Of a stretch of DNA of 64,000 bases, positions 25,530 to 36,222 are shown piece by piece; the first letter of the stretch is position 1; every line of letters begins with the position of its first letter. Under the pieces are notes generated by a model. That model was not told the origin of the DNA. It searched no databases and saw only the letters and a program-made list of their open reading frames with translations. Source of the stretch: Antitrichia curtipendula (taxonomy: Eukaryota; Streptophyta; Bryopsida; Hypnales; Leucodontaceae); contig OX579636.1 of the NCBI GenBank assembly GCA_951230915.1, positions 39,931,912 through 39,995,911 of the forward strand, given 5' to 3'. Both the position numbers and the translations under genes were made by a program.

Positions 25530-26236
25530 TTACGTGGTCCATTTTGGGGAAAAGTTGCATGGATTGTTTCCGCTCATGAATCTTAACTTCATGAGCGGAG
25601 TATTTACAACTTCTACATTTTTTTTTTCATCCCAACGTGTACTATTTTGAATAGGACTTATGGAATGAGGTTTCTTTGAACTGCAGGACGGAAGTCCCAT
25701 TTCTTAGTTACGTGGACCATTTTGGGAAAAAGTTGCATGGATTGTTTCCGCTCATGAATCTTAACTTCATGAGCGGAGTATTTACAACTTCTACATTTTT
25801 TTTTTCATCCCAACGTGTACTATTTTGAATAGGACTTATGGAATGAGGTTTCTTTGAACCGCAGGACGGAGGTCCCATTTCTTAGTTACGTGACTGGTCC
25901 ATTTTGGGGAAAAGTTGCATGGATTGTTTCCGCTCATGAATCTTAACTTCATGAGCGGAGTATTTACAACTTCTACATTTTTTTTTCCATCCCAACGTAT
26001 ACTATTTTGAATAGGACTTATGGAATGAGGTTTCTTTGAACCGCAGGACGGAGGTCCCATTTCTTAGTTACGTGACTGGTCCATTTTGGGGAAAAGTTGC
26101 ATGGATTGTTTCCGCTCATGAAGATTAACTTCATGAGCAGAGTATTTACAACTTCAATCTACATTTTTTTTTTTTCATCCCAACGTGTATTATTTTGAAT
26201 AGGACTTATTGAATGAGGTTTCTTTGAACCGCAAGA
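25530..26236 (+). repeat. Satellite of four ~180-bp units with hairpin arms
   Basis: Units start with ttacgtg at 25,530, 25,708, 25,886 and 26,068 (periods 178, 178, 182). Each contains CCGCTCATGAA, a 7-bp loop, then TTCATGAGCGG (11-bp inverted repeat; the fourth unit has one mutation in the arm). A partial fifth unit sits at about 26,617-26,720, beyond a ~375-bp interruption. No coding potential. Confidence 0.9.
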
Positions 26237-26611
26237 CGCCGGGAGTAACATTATATTTATTAGTTTGGGAGATTGAGGACCTCCCAAAATAATCATGTTG
26301 ATCTCAACTTAAATCAACAACTCGCATTTAAAATGAGAGGTTTGATGTAAATTGACATAAAACCTTTCAATATTAGGTCAAATCTTGAAAGATTTTCTAT
26401 CCGTTTAACTCGAATTGAGTTAAATTGATATAAAACCTTTCAATATTAGGTCAAATCTGAAAGGTTTTCTATCAATTTAACTCAAATCAACTTAAATTGA
26501 CAAGAAAACCTTTCAATTTTAGCTGAATTGATATAATACTTTTCGTTGAGTTTTTTTTAAATAACCTCTCATTTCAATGGAAAACTCCCATTTGAATGTG
26601 TTGTTGTTTTG
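26237..26611. repeat. Insertion inside the satellite with internal direct repeats
   Basis: This segment separates the fourth satellite unit from the partial fifth. It contains the repeated phrase ataaaacctttcaatattag (about 26,350 and 26,430) and a diverged third copy near 26,500. It probably is a small element, but I could not define target duplications. Confidence 0.45.
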
Positions 26612-27660
26612 AGTCCCATTTTTTAGTTACGTGATCCATTTTGGGAAAAGGTGCATGGATTATTTCTGCTCATGAATCTTAACTTCATGAGCGGAGTATT
26701 ACAACTTCTACCTTTTACTTAAAAACTTAAGTTAATTATCTATAAATTTGAAGACAGTGTTTTTGTCTAATTTGAGTCAGATTTTTAGAAGTTCAATATT
26801 GCCTTCCAATTTGGTGTTTCAGTGAAAATCCTCCGCTGTCCCTCTGCCAATCCAATTTGAATGCAAGCGCTTTACTTTGCTAAAGCCTCAGAATTGGAAG
26901 CCACCGGAAATTTATCATTGATTTAGGATGCAACTGAAGTTAGGCCACAATATACCCAGAAAATGCAGGACCTAAATCCGGTAGCGAGAAAAATGAATTT
27001 GATCATGAAATTGGGGTCTTCACGCTTTGCTATTCATATTTCTAATTAATAGCAATAAATATATTGAGGGAGGTGACTGTCTCAAATTTTTTTGTCTTCC
27101 AATATAATGAAAGCATCTTGCAGTTTCAGTTATCTAATAATTTGCACTCCGTTCTCATAGTCGCTCGCGGAGTTATAGTATTAAAACATGGTCAACTTGC
27201 GGTGCTTAAAAACAAAAATTTCAATTTTGGGGCATAAAAAATGTTTGTTTGAAAGGTTCTATGATGGGAATAAGGACTTTGGACTTCATGTTTTCCTGGA
27301 TCTAACATCGCTAAACCCTCTTATACTCTTATATTTTTAGTATCACCCTATGATTGAAGGTTTTATATATGATTTGAATCATTACATGAATTTTATTAGA
27401 ATCAATTTCTATAAGAAAACACTTTATTTTTTCATTTGAGAGTTTGTTTAATTTTTGGGGCATTTAGACTTTCATATTTGAAGCCTATAATTTACTAATA
27501 GAGGAGTTCAAGACATGCAAGTAACTATGACTATGAGTATAAATGGAAAAGAGAGTAACTTAATTCTCATTTATGGTAAGTTCATGGTAACTTCATTTTC
27601 ACTTATGGTATCCCATTTTCAATGATGATAACTTCATTTTCACTTATGGTAAGTTAATAT

Positions 27661-28869
27661 TCACTTATGACTTCGTTTAGGGTCATGAGTGACCCGAAAC
27701 CGTAGATTTCTCAGTAATGATGAGGAGGGCTGACAGTGATTTCCTCCGCCGTCTCTCCCCTGACAGCGCCACGTCGACAGGGGTAGCTGGGTTTCCCTTC
27801 CCCAGTGCACACGATATCGAGTGCTCTCCCCCTTCACCCGATGTCGTGTGCAGCTGGAGAGTTCCCTTTCGTATTCCCTGCAGAGCTTGTGTTCCGCTGC
27901 GGAGTGTGCGCGAACTTGACCGATTCATGAGTGTTTGACGCCACGATTTCGATTGTGCTTGACGGGGCGAGTTTGATTGTGCTTGACGCCTCGAGTTTGA
28001 TTGTGTTTGACGCCGCGAGTGTCCAGGAGTTGTGGGCAGAGCATTGAAGGCGATTGCACGTGGGGCGTCGTCATTTACGGAGGGGAGGGAGGCGATCGAA
28101 TTCCGTTTCCAGTCTGTGGGTGGGAGCTGTCGCTGGTGGAGACGAGCGCGTGAGATTCCTCGTTTTGGCGACCCAGCATTTGCTAGTGGAGACAGGCGCG
28201 CAAGGTGGTGGAAGTTGGCGGCCAAGCATTTGCCGAAGGAGACGTTTCGTGAGCTGCGCACCGGATTTGTTGTGGTGAATGTGTGCGCGAACTTGACTCC
28301 AGAGGTGAGTTTCCTGCACATTCTTCTGCCGACGTTCATTGTTTGAGTTTTTTATTTCCATTTGCACAGACTGGCTTCATTTCTAGAGGGAGAGAACTAC
28401 CGATTCAAGTGTGCGGCATTAGACAGTCTTCATAATTATACTCGAGCTCCTAATTATCCTTTCCACTTTCCAGCTCGCATCCCTTCTCGACTGAAATCCC
28501 CCATTTACATTATTATTTTGAATGTTCTCAGTTCTCGAATGATGCATGTAGTAAGACAGTCATGGCATTGCTTGTTTTGAAATCGATACTAGGCATGTTC
28601 TGCATTAATTTCCTAGTATCGTGACTTTTCGGTTTCAATTGGCCTGAATGTGTCGTCGTTGAAGGTTGCAATTTCTAGTTTTGTGCTGAATGTGATCAGG
28701 CTTGAATTATGGCAGTAAGATAGTCCAGTGCATCTGGAAAATATTGTTTTGCTGTCGAAACTAGTCTTCACATTCTGTTGTACTGATTGGATCGTATGAC
28801 TTTTTTTTGGCATCCGTCAATTTTTGTACAGTTGTATTGCATTCCGGACTCGGGCAAGCTGTCGGTACG
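27661..28869 (+). promoter_or_regulatory. Promoter and leader of the rightward gene, with 24-bp repeats
   Basis: A G+C-rich block (27,700-28,304) ends in a strong donor, AGAG|GTGAGT at 28,305. An acceptor (TTTTTGTACAG) ends at 28,831, giving a leader exon, a ~527-bp intron and a second exon that holds the likely start ATG at 28,870. At 27,936-28,020 a 24-bp unit (tgacgccncgagtttgattg plus 4 bases) is repeated about 3.5 times. Both strands are open here by composition (a 218-codon frame on the minus strand), but I see no protein family in them. Confidence 0.5.
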
Positions 28870-29159
28870 ATGGCAAGGACTTCAGCTCTGTGTACAGGAG
28901 GTCAAGTAGATTGGAACGCCCCGTAAGTTTCTAAATGCAACCCTCATTTCCTTTTCGTGCATGCAATGCGAAGCTTTAGAACAGTGCAATTAAAACTAGG
29001 GTGAAGGCTGTTGTTGTTGTCCTGTGATTTAGGGTACTCTGCACTCTCTTTACTCTTTGTTACAAACCCTGTCGAGAGTTACGGTAGTGCAAATCAGTAG
29101 AACAATACACGGTAATAAGTATCCCACCTTATTACCGTGCTTTGAACCCCTAAACCCGT

Positions 29160-29840
29160 GCATCGTGGGATCCCACGATGCGCCATTTCTTAGTCAGTTG
29201 GCACTGAAAATCATCGTGAGATATCACGATAGGTTACAATTTCAAGATATTAGAGGACTGTCCATCGTGGGATCCCACAATTAAGGCTCATGGAAGAGCC
29301 TAATTATGTCCCGAGGACCGTTCTCGCTGGAGTAGAACACGCCACATCGTGGGATCCCCCAATGAAATGTCGTAGAGACTCCAAGGAAATGCAAACCAAA
29401 CCTCAAGTGCAAATGAGGAAGGAACGAAATCCGACATTGTGGGACATCACGATGCATCATTGTGTGCCGCCTCATCAAACACAAACGAACAGGTGAATAG
29501 GCCTCAAAGATTACTCATCGTGGGATCTCACGATCAATGTAGACAATACCCTGTGAAAATCATTAACAGAAGGCGGCCGTGAAATATCCCGAAAGCATGA
29601 CCGACATACTTCAGAGGTCATCGTGATTTCCTACGATGTCTATGCCATCGTGATATCCTACGATCTAGAAGCTCTCATGATAGCCTTACACTCCACCGTC
29701 CAGTTAGTTAGGTGATATCCCGTTCTATATTGTCCCAAAACAAGGAGTAGGCGTCATAACGACTGCTAACTAGAATGAATCACAGATGTTTTAAGTCTCA
29801 AGGAAATGTCATAAAATCAACAATCGTGATATCCCACGAT
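29160..29840. repeat. Dyad-motif array in intron of the rightward gene
   Basis: The intron 28,923-29,934 carries about twelve motifs in 0.7 kb: 29,162-29,179 (atcgtgggatcccacgat, perfect), 29,213-29,230 (perfect), 29,264-29,281, about 29,345, 29,436, 29,518, 29,577, 29,619, 29,646 and 29,710, and 29,823-29,840. It mirrors the array in the first intron of the divergent transposase gene. Confidence 0.9.
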
Positions 29841-30190
29841 CGTGTTTGTAATACAAGCATATAGAGAGAATTAGCATTGCAAGACTATTGATTTTCCATC
29901 TCCCTCACTAACATCACTGTCTACAATGCTGCAGAGAACATCAATTCGATGACGGTCCGGAAGATTGTTCACCGAGGAAGCTTAGTCACTTTGTCGACTC
30001 CTGGATCCGCGACTTCAAGTACAAGGGTCCACATAAACCTGGAGCTATATTCCAATGCGACCAAAGCGTTATGGAATGGGGCCTGGTCTGGAAGGTTGAC
30101 AATGACGGATCAGCTTTGATTCTTCCCTCTATCCTGAACAACGGCAAGGGACATGGAATAGGCGGTCTCAAGGTCGTGGAAGTGCAAGGA

Positions 30191-30422
30191 CTTGACAACA
30201 AAACAACGCTTCTTGTCATAGAAGAGAAGGTACCCCTATCCACTGAGTCCATTACCTACGGCTTCATCCTCGACTACGAGACGATGAGCATGGGACTCTG
30301 TGAGACCTTGACAACAAAACAGCGCTTCTTGTCATAGAAGAGAAGGTACCCCTATCCACTGAGTCCATTACCTACGGCTTCATCCTCGACTACGAGACGA
30401 TGAGCATGGGACTCTGTGAGAC
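30191..30422 (+). repeat. 116-bp direct tandem duplication inside an exon
   Basis: cttgacaacaaaacaacgct starts at 30,191 and recurs, with one visible base change, at 30,307. The period of 116 is not a multiple of three, so the duplication shifts the frame and ends the upstream frame at 30,337; the downstream frame resumes at MSMGLCET (30,400). Either a recent mutation or an assembly artefact. Confidence 0.95.
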
Positions 30423-31437
30423 CATGACAGCCAAGGCGCATTTGATGTGCAAGGACCCCGCGAAGCCTTCTTGGAAGCCTCAAGAAATGAAGAACCAATG
30501 GGATATCATTCAGGAAGATTTGGCTGAATCGAGTGCTGCCCCCAAGGCAGTCGAAGAGGATGCTCCCAAACCGTCACCGGCCAAGAAGACCAAGAAGAGG
30601 AAGTCAGTGGTTGGAGCTCCAGGCAATGACGATGATGCCGGACAGGGTTCAGCCGGAAAGAGGAAGAAAGCTGAGACCCCGCTTTTGCTGCACGAGGTTG
30701 TCGCTCTAGGGGAAGCAGAGATCAAGAAGATGCGATCGGAGCAAATGATGGCGATGAAGACATTGTACGAGAAATCCTTCAGTGGCTTCTACAAATGGGG
30801 AAGAAAAGCCCTTCGTGACAAAAATGGGGAGCTGATCCGCGTGAACATGAAGTGCTTGCACGAGGCATCAAAAGCACTACTCGTATACAAGGTCATCGAT
30901 CCTGAACGGCTGGACAGAGTCACGAGGAAGGCACGTATCACGCCAGAGTATGATTCAGAGAGCAGAGTGATTATAGTCCTCCCACTTAAAGTTGGCCCAT
31001 ACGGCCCAAATGGCGTGGTGACGCACTACGAGAAGACACCACCAAAACCAAAAATCTTTGAAGACCCGAAGACGCAATACTTCATTATTGGGGGACAGCA
31101 CACTGTCATTCTGTCAAGGCCTTCAAGAACCTAATTGATGCTAATGAAATTCCTGAGGCCGACAAAAAGCTCGCGTCTACGTTCTACATCATTCCAGTCT
31201 GGACACCCAAGGTCAACCACGGAGACCTACTGCACTTCTCGCGGGCACTGAACCAGAATCTCGCTGGTGAACAAAAGGAGATGAATTTCACCAAGCAGCT
31301 CTTGTACGCAAGAACGAAATGGCGCAGTATGGGAAGTCCGCAGCCCGCCATAATGGGGAGAACTCACACGCAAGAGTATAATGTAAGATTCCAATTCATA
31401 TTTATGTTGACTCTGCATCTCAATGGAATACTTAGCA

Positions 31438-31815
31438 GTCATCGTGGGATCCCATGATCGACTTGTACTTACAAACATAAGCAGACGAAATTGTAATGAA
31501 ATCACTGTGGGTTCCACCATAGCTCCGGCAAAGCATTCTCAAATCCTCGGTGGACAGAAATAAGGTCTGTGTGATATGGTTTCTGGCTTCATTTCTAGGA
31601 ATTGTATTGTAGATTCCTGTTCTTGACTTTTCGGATCAACTATCGGAATATCAATCGTGTGATCCCACGATGTCCATGTTTGTGTTCTACTTCCATTTCC
31701 TTCACAATGCCGTCATTGTAATATCCTCTGATGATTTTCTAGTCTATTCCACACAACTGACGCTATGCTGATTTGTTTTACTGTAACTATCGATGATCGT
31801 GGGATCTCACGACTT
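31438..31815. repeat. Dyad motifs in the intron 31,383-31,875
   Basis: Motifs at 31,441-31,458 (atcgtgggatcccatgat), 31,654-31,671 (atcgtgtgatcccacgat) and 31,797-31,814 (atcgtgggatctcacgac), plus a weak one near 31,503. A further intronic copy lies at 33,654-33,671. Confidence 0.85.
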
Positions 31816-34413
31816 CGTATCCCATTCATGGTGTAAACCTGATCATTGGGTACTCACTTTGACTCTGTTGTGCAGGCATTTCATCCGTGCTTGGTGACAA
31901 TCTTTGCGGGTGTGAAGACTGTTGATAACTCGGAACTGCGAATACCCCTGCTCTTCCTGGAGGACGACGCCGACGTAAAGAGGTGGATCGACATTGAAGA
32001 GAAATTCATAAAAGGATATCTTCCCGATGGAACGGGCCTAGTCGATGTATGCGGGAAGCAGGAGCGAAAACCCCTAACGCAGAACGACTTCAAGACGCTC
32101 TATGGACTTCGACCGGAGGACATAAACTACCTTGCGGATCAAGTGGAAGCCAACGTCCTCTGTGTAAAGAGTTCAAGGATGACAGGTCAGAAGAGTGGCC
32201 GGCAGAATTTCAAAATCATCCCTCTCAATACCGCTGGTGCAAAATTGAGGCTGGTGAGGGCCATGAAGAACGAGCTCTTGGCACACTATACAAATCAACT
32301 GCTGCCCATGAGGAAGATGGAGTATGTACCATATCTGGAATCCACTTGGGAGAACTTTGCGACCGAGAAGGACATCGGAAGCGACGAATTAGATTTGTGG
32401 GTGAACAAGGCCATGGAAGTCCCTGCTGGGAAGAAGTGGCTGGAAGGCAGGACAAAGGGATTGAACAAGACGTTCGACCCAAAGGACCTCCCCGAATTCG
32501 TCATTAATATGTGGGAGTCGTTCTTCAAGTCTACTGTGGAGGATGAAGTGACACAGGCGCATGTACAGGATTTCTCGAAGCACTATCTGTGCAAAATGAT
32601 GGACAAGAGAACCTGGGATATCAGCAAAACTTTGTCGGCCCCAGACGTCAAGCCATGGCAGGGAAAGAAGAAGCGTCACCTTTACATCTGGTTCATGTTT
32701 GAGGAGGCATCCTATGGATCCCGTATGAAGATGCTGGAGTTTGGAAAACTGAACAGACTCTTCAATGCTCTGGAGTTCTACGACCCTAAGGACAAGACTG
32801 TCTCACTGCAGGCTGGCGCCGTCCTCATCACAGATGCCGAGGGATTCCACACTATTGCGAGCTATCTCGAGAAAAGAGATGAGAAGATGAGAGCAAGGTT
32901 GTGGGACTGGCACGTTGTGACTTACATGGCTGGGCCGGACGACTTCTTCCCTATGTCACCGGCCGGGGAGGGGTTCAACGTCTTTCTCGTCTTCATCTTC
33001 GAGCACATCCCTTACGGAACCAAGTACGATTCCTTCAAAGCCTACTTCCCTGGACTAACTGATCTAAAGCAGACTTACAGATCGCAAGACATGAAGGATG
33101 TCCACCCGTATTGGCGATAACCGCATGTGCCGTACCTGAAGATCAAGACGGCGGAGGAGATATTTAAAGGACTCGCATACACCGACCTTGTCCTCATGAA
33201 TGTCAACGGCGGTCCCGAGTTCACCTACCTGGGACTGGTAAGGTCTTGGGCTCCACAATCTTCCTTTCATTTCGAGCAACGCAATGTTTTGGTCCTGCCA
33301 ATTCCAGGCACACTAACAACTGATTGGTGTATTTCAGAATTTAGGAGGTGTTCAAGTGCTGGAGGTAGTGCATTCCGCTGAAGCTGTGACGGCAAGTGAG
33401 GTCTTCGCCAAACAGATTTGGGACGACAAGGAAGCACCCGCGGCAGCTCCTCCAGTTCCATAAGGCACCGGCGAGGCCGAGGATCAACCGGACATGGAGG
33501 CTGATAATGACGAAATCAACCCATCCGATCCTCTAGATTCCCATGACGAGCATGAGGACAATATAGTGAATGAGGTCATCGACGAATCCCATGAACGTAC
33601 AGGAACAAGGTCGGTTGATCACAACGAGGTTAGTGTGCGTTAATTGCTAAACCATCGTGAGATCCCTTGATCTTGGGAAGCTCACATTAGTGATTTCTGG
33701 TGTTTGATTGGGATTCTAAATGTCCAAGTGATTTGTTTTTGGATTCGACGCAGGAGGAAGATGCGCCTTCAAGAACTCCCGCAGGACGATCGAAGGACGT
33801 AAACGTCACTGACCCCAACGTTCAGTCGCCTCCAATGGGTCCAAGCAATATGGTGGAGCAACAGGAGCATCATTCTGAATCGCCAGCACCAAGTCGGCTG
33901 GGAGATGTAGCTAAGCAGCCACAGAAAGCTCCTCAGCCGGAAGGAGCTGGACGACAAGTACATTTCCTGTCCAACAGTTCAACAGGCGATGAGGTTACAG
34001 GGTCTCCGCTCGAGAACCTGAGGACATCCAGAAGGAAGACTGGAAGTAATCTGGCCAAGTATCTTGGCTGTGGAAGAAATACTACTGGGAAGAAGGCTGC
34101 GAAGCGACGACGGCAAGGTAGTGCAGCCGCGGAAGGTGGTCAGTCCCAAAGCGAATCCGAACAGGGACGTCGCCGAGGCGGAACAAGATCCGCAGATGTC
34201 AACTGGGATTGTGAATCCCGAAGCATCACACGCGGCAGGCATACTTCTGACATGTGCTTGCCGGCCGTCAACTCTGGAGACTGTCGATTTAGGCGTTCCC
34301 GATGAGGAGGTGCCGCAGACAGCTAGTGGCGATGGAGTTATCAGGAATGTGCCCGATGGGACAGAACCTGCCCGAGGGATGAATCAGACGGAGGTCAGAA
34401 GAATTCCAGGTCC

Positions 34414-34770
34414 ATCAGGGGATCCCACGATGAACACAAGGACTGTGTTGGACATAGTGAAGGGTCTGGAAAACTCAGATGAAAGCATAGGCCGCCAATC
34501 AACTGAAGGGTGCCGAGATCTTACTCTTGGTGGAGACCTCCCGGGGATTGACGCCAGCAGACTCGAGTTGGAGGTTCCCGCGATAGATGCCCCTGCACCA
34601 GGCTCTGGAAACCGTGATAAGGGGGTTGGGGCGAGCACACAGGCATCGTGGGATCCCCTGATCGTCCAGGAAACGGAGGTCGTCATGGCGCAGGTTGATC
34701 AGGCAGCTGGCGAGGATATTGACGGACATCTGGTAGGGTTAGGAACTTCTACATCGGGGGATATCACGAT
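34414..34770 (+). repeat. Three dyad motifs inside coding sequence, all in one frame
   Basis: atcaggggatcccacgat (34,414), atcgtgggatcccctgat (34,645) and atcgggggatatcacgat (34,753) lie within the exon 33,754-35,471. They are translated in the same phase as SGDPTM, SWDPLI and SGDITM. Being 18 bp, a motif adds six codons without shifting the frame. Confidence 0.85.
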
Positions 34771-36222
34771 GGTCGCTTCGCGAGGTCTCCTGCTCACGGG
34801 AATAACGGTGGACAAACAGGAGGACACCCTCGTTGACTTGGTACCCATGAGTCCGAGATTCAGACCGAAGGTGATTGTGGATATTGCTTTTGTCGCCTCC
34901 ACTGTTGCACTGGCGGTGTCAAGTGAAGTGGCTCCTGGAAACGGTGAGGGAATTAACGAAGAAGTGCTGGAGGCCTTACCATATGAGGCCGCAGACATAA
35001 TGAAATTGTGCGTCGTGGATGCGGTCAAATCACTTGCTGAATCTCCGAGTAATGATTTAATTGCGTTCGATTTCATCAACCCTAAGGATCCTTTTCGAAA
35101 GACGAAACAGCATACACAAGCCGTAAGGCAAGCGCACCGATTCTTGTACAAACCATTCTTTAACTGGGCATTTCAGAATGGGCCGCGTGCAGGATTGGAA
35201 GGAGGGGATCCAATGGATCAACTATTCAACGAGGAAGGCGATGAGGAAGAGTAAGAGAGCGACGACGACATGGAAGAGGGGAAGGGGCCAATTTTTAGCG
35301 ACGATAGGGGGAAAGAGGAAAATCGCGGCGACAAGAAGGGGAAAGGGCCAATGGTTCAGGACGAGATAGGAAATCAGCAACGGGACGGTGATGAGGGCAA
35401 GAAAGCATTTCAGGGTGTCGACAAGAGCAAAGAAGGGCCTCCCCGAAAATACATCCGACCCCGGATTCCAGGTAAGAAGTTAACCAATTTTTATAATGCT
35501 TATACTTGAGAACGGATTCTTAACTGGACTTTAACGCGCTGTTTGTTGGATTTTCAGCAGGTTGTCGAGTCACCGAAGTCTCTCGTGAAGAAGTGCGGAA
35601 GCCGTTGAATAAGGTAGAACCGCGGCCGTATTTTGTGATCTTTGACCCGAATGGAGTTCTAGTTCACAAGACTTTCGATGATCGTAATAGACGTCGCTAT
35701 GCTGTGCGACCGAGTTGCCCACACTTCCTGGACTGGGTGCATAGGACTGTTAAGCTCGCATTCTGGAGCAGTATGACAAAACAGAATGCGACATTCGCTT
35801 TGAACCAGATGCTATCCGGGGCGGTTGTGAAGCCGAAGGATGTGCCTGTTCTCACGCAGGAGGACTACACACTCTCGTCTTACAGAGACCGTCGTCGTCC
35901 GGACAGGCCTTACTTTCTAAAGGATCTGTCACACTTCGCCCGTAAGCTGAATTTGCCGACATAGGAAAATATTCTACTCATCGATGACGACCCATTAAAG
36001 AACCTCCAGAACGACTGTCATAGCGCCATCTTCCCCAGAACTTGGGATGGTGACATGAGAGATGATGACTTAATGGGGAAGTTGTTTCCTTATCTCAACC
36101 AACTTTTCAAGTCATAGGAAGCTGTCCCAGCGTATGTTAAAGCCCACCCGCTTCCTCATGGTCAGAATCCGGAGATCCCGTTTACTAGACCGGGATGTGA
36201 CATATTGAAGGGTGTAATTTAG

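Larger units (their letters stand above)
23873..27660. other. AT-rich core of the large element, without genes or dyad motifs
   Basis: No gene and no ATCGTG-type dyad seen, in contrast to both flanks. Contains a degenerate TTTAGGG tract (24,181-24,254), a ~180-bp satellite (25,530-26,236) and unique AT-rich sequence. It separates the promoters of the two divergent genes. It may be a later insertion or an ancestral spacer; I could not find boundary repeats that decide this. Confidence 0.5.
28870..36222 (+). pseudogene. Long gene with GGQHT motif and C-terminal FCP1-like HAD domain (decayed)
   Basis: Exons: 28,832-28,922 (ATG at 28,870, MARTSALCTGG), 29,935-31,382, 31,876-33,237, 33,338-33,628, 33,754-35,471, 35,561-~36,222. 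All have GT/AG borders and compatible phases. Order: an N-terminal globular part, a Lys-rich segment (PAKKTKKRKS), FIIGGQHTV near 31,090-31,110 (recalling DGQHR/ParB-like folds; inference), a ~420-residue region (31,876-33,120) I do not recognise, an acidic and Ser-rich linker, then an FCP1/NIF-like domain with YFVIFDPNGVLVHK, LAFWSSMTKQNA and, after a stop, ILLIDDDPLKN. The second Asp of the DxDx catalytic motif is Asn, so phosphatase activity is doubtful. Lesions: a 116-bp tandem duplication at 30,191-30,422, a frameshift near 31,112, TAA at 33,118, 33,461 and 35,252, a frame change near 34,064-34,130, TAG at 35,962 and 36,115. Accessory gene of the large element, transcribed away from the transposase. 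Confidence 0.65.

Noticed and set aside
27683..28339. 218-codon minus-strand frame as a gene
   Set aside because: The region is open on both strands because of composition and overlaps a spliced leader of the rightward gene; no family recognised.
18271..36117. A variant genetic code with TAA/TAG as glutamine in the element
   Set aside because: Ordinary CAA and CAG codons are frequent in the same frames, one stop is TGA, and there are frameshifts; decay is simpler.
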